Source: an uncultured Planctomycetaceae bacterium (GTDB lineage: Bacteria > Planctomycetota > Planctomycetia > Pirellulales > Pirellulaceae). Taken from it: a stretch of 22,648 nt of DNA. This document shows, piece by piece, positions 1 to 8,400 of this stretch. Each line of letters opens with the position of its first letter. The stretch's first letter is position 1. Below the pieces are notes generated by a model. The model did no database searches and was not told the DNA's origin. It was given only the letters and a program-made list of their open reading frames with translations. The DNA is taken from the NCBI GenBank assembly GCA_903927685.1, contig CAIYOB010001186.1, positions 1 through 22,648 on the forward strand. The letters are read 5' to 3'. The position numbers were made by a program, and so were the translations under genes.

Positions 1-813
1 CATGAGGACAAGCTGGGCGTCATTCTGTACGCCCACGGCCGCCGGTTGGTCGAAGAGGCGGGCATCTACGCCTATGACGAGAGCGACTGGCGGCGTTATG
101 CGTTGAGCACCCGGGCGCACAGCACGCTCCGCGTGGATGGTCGGGACCAAGCCTGCCGCAGCGATCGGCGCGAATTCCTGGCGACGGAGCCGAACACGTA
201 TGGGTTGGTGACGGGCGTGCGATTCGATTACGCCCGGGACACCCACGCCGCGGGCTACGGCGAGCGGGGCCAGGAGATCGACAGAGCCGTGGCGCACCGC
301 CGTCGCGTGCTGTTTGTCCGGCCTGATTACTGGGTCATCGTCGACGACCTCGCGTCGGCCGACGAAAGGGTGCACACCGCCACCAGCCAGTTCCTGCTCA
401 ACGCCCCGCGCGCCGCGGTCGAGGCGAGCGGCGCGGTGGTTGCGGAGTCGGACGCCGCGGACGGCTCCCGGCTGGCGATCGTGCCGCTGTGCGGCGGGCT
501 GGCCGCACGGATCGCGCAGGGCGAGAAGGAGCCTGAATTAAGAGGCTGGTTCACCCTTGGATTCGAGGATATGAAACCCGAGCCGGCAGCGCTGTTCGCG
601 CTGGAATTCCAGGCCCGGGGCCAGATGGTCTATGCGCTGGTGCCGCTGACGGGCGGACAGTCGGTCCCGGAGGCGAAGGTGGCGGAAGACCACGTGTCAC
701 TGCACCTGCCGGACGGTCGCGTGGACCGATTCCGGATCTCGGCGACCGAGTTGGCGGCGGAGGTCGGCGACGAGCGGTTCGAGGCGCGGGAGGACGCCCT
801 GGCGATACCCTAA
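1..813 (+). CDS. Heparinase II/III-like polysaccharide lyase, C-terminal part (5' end outside window)
   Basis: The frame is open from base 1 and ends at TAA 811-813, so only the last 270 residues are present. The first residues, HEDKLGVILYAHGRRLVEEA, match the 'H.DKL.f.LYa.GR.Lv.d.G.Y.Y' block that opens the heparinase II/III-like domain (PF07940). Further on, HRRRVLFVRPDYWVIVDDL matches the block in which the family's beta-sandwich C-terminal domain begins. Known members are secreted or periplasmic lyases acting on uronic-acid polysaccharides such as heparin, heparan or alginate. The catalytic helical domain and any signal peptide lie upstream, so the substrate cannot be judged. The TTG at 46 should not be taken as a start, because homology-like sequence precedes it. 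An MFS gene follows on the same strand after a 180-bp gap. The family call is fairly secure; activity is inferred. Confidence 0.75.
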   Translation, partial: HEDKLGVILYAHGRRLVEEAGIYAYDESDWRRYALSTRAHSTLRVDGRDQACRSDRREFLATEPNTYGLVTGVRFDYARDTHAAGYGERGQEIDRAVAHRRRVLFVRPDYWVIVDDLASADERVHTATSQFLLNAPRAAVEASGAVVAESDAADGSRLAIVPLCGGLAARIAQGEKEPELRGWFTLGFEDMKPEPAALFALEFQARGQMVYALVPLTGGQSVPEAKVAEDHVSLHLPDGRVDRFRISATELAAEVGDERFEAREDALAIP

Positions 814-908
814 CGGTGTGGAAATCCGCTGGCCCGGTGATTCCCCGGTCCCAAATTCAGCGTCTCCGCGTTTTCCTCAGTTGCTGCGGCGCCGGCGTTT
901 CGGCTTGC

Positions 909-937
909 TGTGCAGCAACCCGCCGCCTGGGTAGAAT
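909..937 (+). promoter_or_regulatory. Candidate promoter before the MFS gene
   Basis: TAGAAT at 932-937 is a good -10-like box in GC-rich sequence. TGTGCA at 909-914 is a weak -35-like match with 17-bp spacing. It sits 59 bp before ATG 996, which argues for that start over the open GTG at 816. Seen by eye only. Confidence 0.3.
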
Positions 938-995
938 AGCCGCTGGACACTCAAGGTCGGTTCTTGGTCCCGAAGTCGCCCCGCGGAACGGTCCG

Positions 996-2108
996 ATGGC
1001 CCACACTGACGAAGCCGCGTCGTTGACAGTCGTGCCGGTACGGGAAGGCGCCCGTGGCCTTGCGCCCCATGCGATCGGCGTTCTGTCCGTGTTCGGGGCG
1101 GCTCATGTGGTCGTGGACGCCATCTCCGCCGCGGCCGTCGTCAGCATCGTGTGGACTGCGGCAGCAAACCCCAAGGTCCTTGTCGGCTGGATTCTACTGT
1201 ACCACGTCTTGGCGTTCGGTCTGCAAGCGGTTTTCGGATTGGTCGTCGACGCCTTGGACGCACCTCGCTGGGCGGCGGTCTGCGGTTGCCTCGTCACCGC
1301 CTGCGCAGTGTTGGTTCCGTGGTCTCCGCTGCTGGCGGCGATTCTGGCCGGAGTGGGCAATGCGGCCTTTCATGTCGGTGGGGGAGCCATCAGCCTGCGT
1401 CTGGCACCGCAGCGGGCAACGCCTCCGGGGCTGTTCGTGGCGTCCGGGTCCCTCGGAATTCTTCTCGGGGTGATTCTCGGCGGAAGTCACTCGGCTGGGC
1501 TGGCGACGCTGCTGCCTGTCGCGGCCATCGCCTGCGGGCTCATGGTTTTCGTCCCGCTCCCCGCGGCCCCGCCGGTCGCGCCGGCAGTTCGAGTTGCGGG
1601 ACGAAGCGAACTCATCCTGGGACTGGTCTTGTTTGCCATTGCGGTCCGAGCGGCGTTGGGGTTTCTTGTCGAGTTTCCCTGGGAATCACAGCCTGGGCTG
1701 GTGGTTCAGCTGACGCTTGCCACGGTCCTGGGAAAATCGCTTGGCGGAGTCCTGGCCGACCGCTGGGGGTGGCTTCGCGTGGGCGTTGGCGCGACGTTGA
1801 CGGCCTTGCCATTCCTGGTCTGGGCTTCGGCGTATCCGACGGCGGCGATTCCCGGCTTGCTGCTGTTGAACCTGACGATGCCGGTGACCTTGGCCGCCGT
1901 GGCCAAGGCGGTGCCGAACCGCCCTGGATTCGCATTTGGTCTGGCGTCCCTGGCGTTCGTGTTGGGAGCGATCCCGGCGTTGTCGGGCCTACCCGCTGCC
2001 GGCCCGGTCGTCGCCGGCGTGGCTAGTCTGCTGTCAGCGGCGGCGCTGTATCGAGCGTTGACGTGGTTATCGTCGTGCGATGCTTGTCCGCAAACACTCC
2101 AGGTGTAA
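996..2108 (+). CDS. MFS-type membrane transporter
   Basis: This 370-residue protein is strongly hydrophobic throughout, with about ten to twelve candidate membrane helices. It has features of the major facilitator superfamily: GVGNAAFHVGGG resembles the 'GvgnalFHPgg' region of fosmidomycin-resistance-like MFS proteins, and LGKSLGGVLADRWGW resembles the MFS loop motif G-x(3)-D-R-x-G in the second half. It probably sits in the inner membrane and exports or imports a small solute; the substrate is unknown. I chose ATG 996 (MAHTDEAASL) because the frame upstream to GTG 816 has Cys/Arg-rich, non-membrane composition and contains a candidate promoter. No strong ribosome-binding site is visible. The stop at 2106-2108 lies one base before the next gene's ATG, implying an operon with the two small membrane proteins downstream. 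Confidence 0.8.
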   Translation: MAHTDEAASLTVVPVREGARGLAPHAIGVLSVFGAAHVVVDAISAAAVVSIVWTAAANPKVLVGWILLYHVLAFGLQAVFGLVVDALDAPRWAAVCGCLVTACAVLVPWSPLLAAILAGVGNAAFHVGGGAISLRLAPQRATPPGLFVASGSLGILLGVILGGSHSAGLATLLPVAAIACGLMVFVPLPAAPPVAPAVRVAGRSELILGLVLFAIAVRAALGFLVEFPWESQPGLVVQLTLATVLGKSLGGVLADRWGWLRVGVGATLTALPFLVWASAYPTAAIPGLLLLNLTMPVTLAAVAKAVPNRPGFAFGLASLAFVLGAIPALSGLPAAGPVVAGVASLLSAAALYRALTWLSSCDACPQTLQV

Positions 2109-2109
2109 T

Positions 2110-2343
2110 ATGAAACGGCTTCTGGCTCTCAGCATGGTCCTCGCGCTGATCTTTCCGGCGGGGTTGTCGGTCTCACGGGGGGATATCCTGCCGCCCCGGC
2201 CCTATATTCCCCAACGCGAACAGGAGCCGGCGGACGCGGACGAGGGAACAACGGTTTACGCGAGTGCGGGGAGCATCGTCGTGGCGTGTATGGTCTGCTC
2301 GCTGGGAGCCCTGTACTTCATTCGGAAGCGGAATGGGCACTAA
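2110..2343 (+). CDS. Small secreted or membrane-anchored protein (77 aa), unknown function
   Basis: The start is ATG 2110 (MKRLLALSMVLALIFPAGLS), directly after the MFS stop. An AGGTG at 2101-2105 is a possible weak Shine-Dalgarno. The N-terminus is a clear signal peptide, with a Lys-Arg n-region and a hydrophobic core to about residue 22. A short Pro/Glu-rich linker follows, then a C-terminal hydrophobic helix (SIVVACMVCSLGALYFI) ending in the basic tail RKRNGH. The expected topology is therefore a short extracytoplasmic segment anchored by one membrane helix. The reading frame overlaps the start of the next gene by 11 bp, consistent with coupled translation. I do not recognise a family. A role as an accessory subunit of the neighbouring membrane proteins is only a guess from position. 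Confidence 0.65.
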   Translation: MKRLLALSMVLALIFPAGLSVSRGDILPPRPYIPQREQEPADADEGTTVYASAGSIVVACMVCSLGALYFIRKRNGH

Positions 2344-2884
2344 TCTACGCAGCTATGCGCTCGCCTTTCTGTTGACGCTCGTCCTAGAACTCGCCGTCGC
2401 GCTGGCGTTCGGCTTCCGCAAGCGGACCGAGTTGGCCAGCGTGCTCTGGGTGAACGTTTTCTCCCACCCGTTGCTGGCGTACTTGGCCTGGCTCGGCGAC
2501 TCGCTGCGCTCAGTTCCCCTCGCTCGACTCGAGATTCTGGCGCTCGAGGCCGGCGTCGTCCTCGTGGAGTGGCGGCTCCTGTGTTTTGCCCTCCGTCGGC
2601 ATCGGGTCTCTCGATTGCTCGTCCTGTCCTTGCTGATGAACGGCCTTTCGTTCCTCACCGGACTGCTCGTCTGGGATCTCCAGGTATCCACTGAGCCTCA
2701 TAATCAAGTTCATGTAGAACGTCACATCGACGTTTTTCTCGGCGGCCCAGACCGAGCCGTCTGCGAAGAGGTGATTCACGATGCCCCGGTGTTGGCTGCC
2801 GGGACCATATCTCCCGGCCCGCGTGCCGTCGCCGCCGTCATAAGATCGTTTGCCGTAGTCCCAGTTGAGATACGTCCGGTATAG
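2333..2884 (+). CDS. Small integral membrane protein with extended C-terminal tail
   Basis: ATG 2333 (MGTNLRSYALAF) overlaps the end of the preceding gene by 11 bp. The first ~115 residues hold four candidate membrane helices: YALAFLLTLVLELAVALAF, VLWVNVFSHPLLAYLAWL, LEILALEAGVVLVEWRLLCF and LLVLSLLMNGLSFLTGLLVW. From about base 2675 the remaining ~68 residues are hydrophilic and lie antisense to the conserved end of the DUF1559 gene, so they are probably not native to this family. The normal protein likely ended near residue 115, and a deletion of the intergenic region may have removed its stop. No family is recognised. It is likely co-transcribed with the MFS gene and the 77-residue protein. 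Confidence 0.6.
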   Translation: MGTNLRSYALAFLLTLVLELAVALAFGFRKRTELASVLWVNVFSHPLLAYLAWLGDSLRSVPLARLEILALEAGVVLVEWRLLCFALRRHRVSRLLVLSLLMNGLSFLTGLLVWDLQVSTEPHNQVHVERHIDVFLGGPDRAVCEEVIHDAPVLAAGTISPGPRAVAAVIRSFAVVPVEIRPV

Positions 2885-3727
2885 CCAATAGACTGGCTCC
2901 GCGCCGGTTCCGTCCCGCGACACGCGGCCCGCCCCCTTGGGCACAATGAAAAGCCTGCGTTGACACGGCTCGAACTCCACGTCGGGCGGCAGGCCCACGA
3001 CGGCAGCTTCCGCTCCCACTGGCCACCGTGCCAACCGCGGCTCGATGGACTCCACGGCGAACAGGGTGTTGGAGGTCCCGCGAGTGAAGCCCTTCCCACT
3101 CAGGCCGTCGCCCGGAAAGCACGCACCGTCGGGATGCGGCGGGACGTCAGAATAATAGAAAAAACGGCAGTTGTACTTCGGCGGACGCGGCTGTGTCGAG
3201 GCCACGCTCAAGCTCTCGGCGTGCGTCGCCCCAATCGCCTTGTAGTTGGTAATCGCCGCGTCCCGGGGGCCGGCGGTGACATCCGAGGGCGCCCGGAAAG
3301 TCGGGCACGAGAACCACGGGACCGGGACGCTTCGTGCGTCGGCATGGGGCGTGCCTGCTCGCCCCGCCGGCTCGCACAACGGCCGGCCGTGCCGGACGTC
3401 CAGGCGGTCGTACAGGGACCGTGTGCTGTGCGAGTCGCCGTACGGCAAGAGCAGGACGAGCCAGCTCCAGCCGTCGACGGCCTCAATCCTCCCGTTGGCG
3501 CGGCGGGTGACGCCCGACGAGGCTGGGAACGTTGAGTGATTGGCGTCGACGTACTGACCCAGGGCGAGCCCAAGCCGGCGCAAGTTGTCCGAGCAGGTTT
3601 GCCGCCGACTCCGCTCCCGCGCTGCCTGCAGCGCCGGAGCCGCGGCCGCCAGGATCGACGCCAGCATGGCGATGATGACCAGCACGTCCGTCCACGTCAG
3701 TCCCTGCCTGGTCCAGTGTCGGGGCAT
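2510..3727 (-). CDS. DUF1559 prepilin-type protein
   Basis: The start is ATG at 3727 with a clear GAGGTG Shine-Dalgarno five bases upstream. The N-terminus GLTWTDVLVIIAMLASILAA is a variant of the type IV prepilin motif G-F-T-L-V-E followed by a hydrophobic helix. Asp replaces the usual Glu5, and Trp sits inside the motif. Next comes the hallmark AARERSRRQTCSDNLRRLGL, equivalent to 'AReaaRr.qC.nnlkqlgLa', of DUF1559 (PF07596). Near residue 320, HLFADGSV is the family's H-x-x-x-DG block. DUF1559 proteins are abundant, mostly planctomycete-specific pseudopilin-like proteins of unknown function. The family normally ends about where GYLEIPDE lies (~residue 346); the last ~57 polar residues are antisense to the membrane-protein gene and look like read-through after loss of the native stop. 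Confidence 0.9.
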   Translation of the reverse strand: MPRHWTRQGLTWTDVLVIIAMLASILAAAAPALQAARERSRRQTCSDNLRRLGLALGQYVDANHSTFPASSGVTRRANGRIEAVDGWSWLVLLLPYGDSHSTRSLYDRLDVRHGRPLCEPAGRAGTPHADARSVPVPWFSCPTFRAPSDVTAGPRDAAITNYKAIGATHAESLSVASTQPRPPKYNCRFFYYSDVPPHPDGACFPGDGLSGKGFTRGTSNTLFAVESIEPRLARWPVGAEAAVVGLPPDVEFEPCQRRLFIVPKGAGRVSRDGTGAEPVYWLYRTYLNWDYGKRSYDGGDGTRAGRYGPGSQHRGIVNHLFADGSVWAAEKNVDVTFYMNLIMRLSGYLEIPDEQSGEERKAVHQQGQDEQSRDPMPTEGKTQEPPLHEDDAGLERQNLESSEGN

Positions 3728-3833
3728 GGGGGCACCTCAGAGCAAATCCGCGAACACGGCGCAGCACGGTTGGGTTCAACACACCGAATTCTCTGGGGCC
3801 GCTCCGAGTAAGTCAAGTCACTGGCTCAGGGGC

Positions 3834-3861
3834 TTGCTCCTCGCGCTCTCCCTGCTATGGT
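3834..3861 (+). promoter_or_regulatory. Candidate promoter of zwf
   Basis: TTGCTC at 3834-3839 and TATGGT at 3856-3861 are separated by 16 bp. TGC immediately before the -10-like box makes it an extended -10 type. It lies about 70 bp before the zwf ATG. Consensus matches are partial. Confidence 0.3.
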
Positions 3862-3932
3862 GAAAGGGAGCAGCCGAATCGGTGCTCCGGCTCTGCCTTG
3901 GCGTTTTGAACTACGATCGGGAACGGAATTCG

Positions 3933-5393
3933 ATGGCCCACACAATCGTAATCTTTGGAGCTTCCGGCGACTTGACTAGCCGCAAGCTGATTCCGGCGCT
4001 GTATCAACTGCACCGCAAGCAGCGATTGCCGGCGGACACGCTGGTCGTCGGTTCCGCCCGCACGGCGTACAGCGATGAAGCTTGGCGGGATGAGTTAGGC
4101 AAGTCCACCGCTACGTATCTCGGCAATCGCTTCGACCAGGCGTCGTGGCTGGAGTTCGCTCAACGGATCCACTACCAGCCCGGCGATATTTCCTCGGCCG
4201 AGGATGTCGTCCGGCTGGGACAGCGTTTGGATGCCCTGGAACGTGAGCCGACGACGACGCGGCTGTACTATCTGGCGACGGCCCCGCGGTTCTACGAGCC
4301 GGCGGTGCTGCACCTGGCCGCAGCCGGCATGACGTGCGACGCTTGCGCTCATCGCCGCGTGGTCATCGAGAAACCGTTCGGCACGGATCTCGCATCGGCC
4401 CGCCAGCTGAACCAGATCGTGCACCGGGCGTTTGCCGAGCGGCAGGTGTATCGGATCGATCACTATCTGGGCAAGGAGACGGTTAGCAACCTGCTGGTGC
4501 TGCGGTTCGCCAATACGATCTTCGAGCCGTTGTGGAATCGCAATTACGTGGAGCATGTGCAAATCACTGCGGCCGAAGAAGTCGCCGTCGGCCAGCGAGC
4601 GGGGTTCTACGAGTCGGCCGGCGTGCTTCGCGACATGTTCCAGAACCACCTGATGCAGTTGCTGACGCTGACCGCCATGGAGGCTCCCGCGCGTTTCGAC
4701 GCCGATGCCGTGCGGGACGAGAAAGTCAAGGTTCTGCGGGCGATCCGGCCCCTGCGGCCGGAGGACGTCGCCACGCGCACGGTCCGCGGCCAGTATCGCG
4801 CGTACGGCGACGAGCCGGGGGTAGCGGCCGGCAGCAGCACCGCGACCTTCGCCGCCGTCCGACTGGACGTGGACAACTGGCGGTGGCAGGGCGTGCCTTT
4901 CTACCTGCGGTCCGGCAAGGCGATGTCGTGCCGCACGACGCAGATCGTGATCCAGTTCCGCGAACCGCCGCACATGATCTTCGCCGACGGTCCGGCCAGC
5001 ACAAACGAGGCCAATCGGCTGGTGCTTCAGATCCAGCCGGCCGAGGGCATTCAGTTGCATTTTCAGACCAAGGTCCCTGACGCCGGCATGAAGACGCAGA
5101 TGGTCGACCTCGACTTCGCCTTCCGGCGAAAGTTCACGGCCGAACTGCCGGACGCGTACCAGCGGTTGCTGCTGGACGCGCTGCAAGGCGACGCCAGTCT
5201 GTTCGCGCGCAGCGATGAAGTCGAAGCGTCCTGGGGACTGATCGACCCGATCCAATCCGCCTGGGATTCCGGCGCCGGCCCCGAACTGGGCCTGTACGAG
5301 CAGGGCGACTGGGGGCCACCCGCGTCGGTCCAGTGGATGGAATCCCAGGGCCGGCAGTGGTTCGATCTGTGCCCGGTTCTGCAGCTTGGGTAG
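3933..5393 (+). CDS. zwf: Glucose-6-phosphate 1-dehydrogenase
   Basis: This enzyme oxidises glucose-6-phosphate to 6-phosphogluconolactone with NAD(P)+, the first step of the oxidative pentose phosphate and Entner-Doudoroff routes, in the cytoplasm. The 486 residues fit the usual family length. GASGDLTSRKL (residues 9-19) is the nucleotide-binding loop, VIEKPFG is the conserved EKPxG block, and RIDHYLGKE (174-182) is the active-site signature. The C-terminal half carries the expected KVLRAIRPL and FYLRSGKAM blocks. I chose ATG 3933 because MAHTIVIFGASGDL aligns with the normal N-terminus; the frame is open to 3882 but that extension has no family character. GGGAACGG just upstream could be a weak ribosome-binding site. 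It stands alone: its upstream neighbour diverges and its downstream neighbour converges. Identity is very secure; cofactor preference is not readable. Confidence 0.97.
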   Translation: MAHTIVIFGASGDLTSRKLIPALYQLHRKQRLPADTLVVGSARTAYSDEAWRDELGKSTATYLGNRFDQASWLEFAQRIHYQPGDISSAEDVVRLGQRLDALEREPTTTRLYYLATAPRFYEPAVLHLAAAGMTCDACAHRRVVIEKPFGTDLASARQLNQIVHRAFAERQVYRIDHYLGKETVSNLLVLRFANTIFEPLWNRNYVEHVQITAAEEVAVGQRAGFYESAGVLRDMFQNHLMQLLTLTAMEAPARFDADAVRDEKVKVLRAIRPLRPEDVATRTVRGQYRAYGDEPGVAAGSSTATFAAVRLDVDNWRWQGVPFYLRSGKAMSCRTTQIVIQFREPPHMIFADGPASTNEANRLVLQIQPAEGIQLHFQTKVPDAGMKTQMVDLDFAFRRKFTAELPDAYQRLLLDALQGDASLFARSDEVEASWGLIDPIQSAWDSGAGPELGLYEQGDWGPPASVQWMESQGRQWFDLCPVLQLG

Positions 5394-5440
5394 TCGCGCA
5401 CCGCGGATTGGCTTGCCCCGGACTTGCGGACATCTTGTGT

Positions 5441-5475
5441 TACCCGTAGCAACGCTCACGAAAACCGTGACGGGC
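5441..5475. repeat. Hairpin-forming sequence between convergent genes
   Basis: In the 99-bp gap between zwf and the glycosidase-like gene, TCACG (5456-5460) and CGTGA (5466-5470) form a 5-bp stem. CCCGT (5443-5447) can alternatively pair with ACGGG (5470-5474). No T-run follows, so a terminator role is weak. The 12-mer CCGTAGCAACGC at 5444-5455 recurs at 10180-10191, so this may be part of a dispersed repeat. Confidence 0.3.
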
Positions 5476-5492
5476 GTGCCGGTCGAGCAGTT

Positions 5493-8400
5493 CTAAGGAA
5501 GCGTTGGCGCCGGCTGCACCGCAAACCACAGATCGACTGTGATGTCCTGGCCGTGGGGCACGAGGACGCCCTCGGCGTAAGCCCAGCCTGGGGGCTGGGT
5601 GAACGTCGCGGCGGCGATGTCGCTAGAGATCTTCCGGCCGTCTGCCAACTCCAACTCGATCCAGAACCGCCGGATCTTGAACCAGTCTTTGTTCGGATCG
5701 GATACCGCGAACATGTTGTGCCGCCCCAACGTCACGAGGGCCTCGGGCGTCAGGGGCATGGTCACATCCGTGGCCCAGATCCCCCGCGTCTCGTCACCGC
5801 CCGCCGGGGTCATCAGGCCCATGTTCACGCCGTTGAGCACCGCAAAACAGCCGTACGCGCCGCCCCCAGAGAACCCGTTGCCGTCGTAGTGCAGCCAGCC
5901 GCGGCGGGCCTTGCGCAGCTGGTTCACGGTCACTCCCGCCAACGGCAGCGGCGGCGGCTCGCGCCGGTACGCCTCACCGCTCGGCTCCAGCGTCCGCTGC
6001 AGCACGGGCTGGAGGCTCTCGATCCGCATCTCGGCCCAGCAGGCCCAGTCGCCGGACGAATTGTCCTGCGTGCCGACGTCGGAGATCAGCTGGACGCGCA
6101 CCGTCTGGCCGGCCCAGCGGGACAAGTCGGCCTCGATCGGCCGCCACTCGTGCCGCAGCACCGTCTGCTCGGCGACGACGGTCTTGGCCCCGGAGGGATC
6201 TTTCACGGCCAGCCGATACAGGATCCCATCCCCCGGATCGCTGCCGTCGCCTTTGCCCACAACCGCCCGGATCGCGGCGGGCCGGTCCTGCGGCAACGTC
6301 ACGGCGTCGTAGACCGCAAAGCTGTAGCCCGTCTGGCCTTGGTACGGCGGGTGCATGAAGAGCGCCTCCTTGGTGACCTCTCCGCACGTCGCGGACCGTG
6401 GGACGACATAGCCAAGCGTCGCTCCAAAGTCACCGGTCTCCCGGCCGCCGCGCACGCACATCCCCGTGTCGTAGTGCGCCGGCAGCGGCACCACGATCTG
6501 CGGGGCCCTGACCGTCCGCAGGCCCCGCTCGGTCTTCTGCGTCAGCTTGCCGGCCGTCAGTGTGATCGCCAATAGCTCGGCGCCCTCCTCGGCCGGCGGG
6601 CCCAGGTCGAAGGCGACTTCGGCCGGCTGATCCGGCGCCAGTTCCGCAGCCTGGCTGCGGCCGAGCACTTCGACCCGATACGTCTCCCGCTGCGCGAGAT
6701 TGCTGCGCAGGCGGAGGCTCAAGGTCTGGCCCGAAAGCGCCGGCTCGACCGTTCGTAGGACGGATTGGCAATCCGTCCCACTCGTCTGGCCCGCGAGCGC
6801 CGGCTCGACCTCCGCCAGCGGCACGACGGTGAAGTCGAACCATTGCCCTTCCAGCTGCTGCCAGATCCGCTGTCCGGGCTTCGCATCCGCCGGGATCTGG
6901 ACGGCGTGCTCTTCACTCAGTTTCACCGGCACCGTCTCGCCGGCGATGCCCCGGTCGCGCGGCTCCGGCTGCTGGGCGGGGGCCTGTGCCTCGCCGGACG
7001 TGGCGGTCAGTAGATAGCTGAACGCGTCCTTGGCTGGCATCGCGTAGGTCAAGCCTCGCGCCACGCGCAGCTCCGCCGGTCCCAACTCCTGGCCGTCCTT
7101 GTTCAGCGCCACGGCCTTGGCCGGGGGCAGCCGGAACCCGCAGTCCGCGCCCTGATAGGGAATGATCTCCCATTGGCCCGGGCCGACGATGCGGCAGATG
7201 CCGATGCCGTCGGACGCAGCCTGATCCAGCCGCGTGAACTGCCCGCGGCCATCGATGTAGATGTAAGCCGGCGAGACGCAGAGGTCGTGGCGGGGCGTGC
7301 CGGGGCCGGAGTCCGTGCTGGCAACGAACACGGAGCGGTCCCGCGTCCAGCCGCAGTAGCCATTCGGCGGAAGCTCATGGCCTCCAAACGTCATTCGCTC
7401 GGTCTTGTGTCCGTTAACCATCGTCGTCGTGCCGTTGGCGTACTCGGTGACGATCTGGTTCCGCTGATAGGCTCCCGAGGCAATCGCCGCCGAAGTTTCC
7501 AGCAGTCGGCCCGCTTCGTCCAGGTAACCGATACTCTTCACCGGCGACTGCGTATAGCTGGCCGCCAGTTGCTGGATCAGGTAGTAGCCGCGGAGCGTTT
7601 TGTCCAGCCCGCCGCTGCACAGGAACCCGGGATGCCCAAACGCCACGGTCGCGGCCAGGAAGCGGTCGGTGTAGGCGTCCTTGTCCGCCGGCCCGGCCGT
7701 CGGCGTGCTTTCCCCATAGAACATGCTCTCGGCGCCCATCCCGAAGTTGCAGTTCAGGTCATGCATCTTCCGCAAGTCCAGGTCCACCAGCCAGGGGTTG
7801 TTGGGAATGTCGTAGCCGCGATCCTGCGCGTAGTTGCCGTCGGTCAGCCCGCTGTAGTAGAAGTGATGATTGCCCTCGGAATAGACCGGCCCTTTCCAGG
7901 CGTTTTTCTGGTGCAGCATGATCTCGCCGTAGCTGTAGAACGTGGCGGCAAAGGTCCCCGCGCCGGGCACGCGGCGGTCGTAGTCCACCCGCTCCCACGG
8001 CGCGACGGCCGTGTGCACGTCGCAGTACGCGGTGCTGAAATGAAACTTGTTCTGGATGATCGGCGCCAGCTTGGCGCAATACTCGACCGCCCGCGCCGGC
8101 TTGGGGGCGTAGCAGCGCATCCAAGCGCCCTGCAGCTGGTTGTCGGGCGTGCGGCTGATCAGATCAAAGCTCCAGAACTCGTTGACCGGCGCAAAGTCGG
8201 TGAAGTTGTTGTACGGGCCGTAGACGAACCCGAGCTGATCCTGCATCAGCCGGGCGTAGTCGAATTGCCCCTGATCGCCACCTTTGCCGGGCGCGGGCCT
8301 GGTGCGGAAGGTGAAACTCTCGCCGCCGTCGCGCCAGCCGGTCTCGTGGTCGGTGATCACGCACTCGCGCATCCCGTGCCGCCAGATGTTGGTCCAGTAC

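Noticed and set aside
816..995. Extended N-terminus of the MFS gene from GTG 816
   Set aside because: The extra 60 residues are Cys/Arg-rich, contain a candidate promoter and lack a ribosome-binding site; ATG 996 leads straight into the transporter sequence.
4095..5459. A 454-codon open frame antisense to zwf
   Set aside because: The plus strand encodes a textbook glucose-6-phosphate dehydrogenase across the same bases; the antisense product has no recognisable motif.
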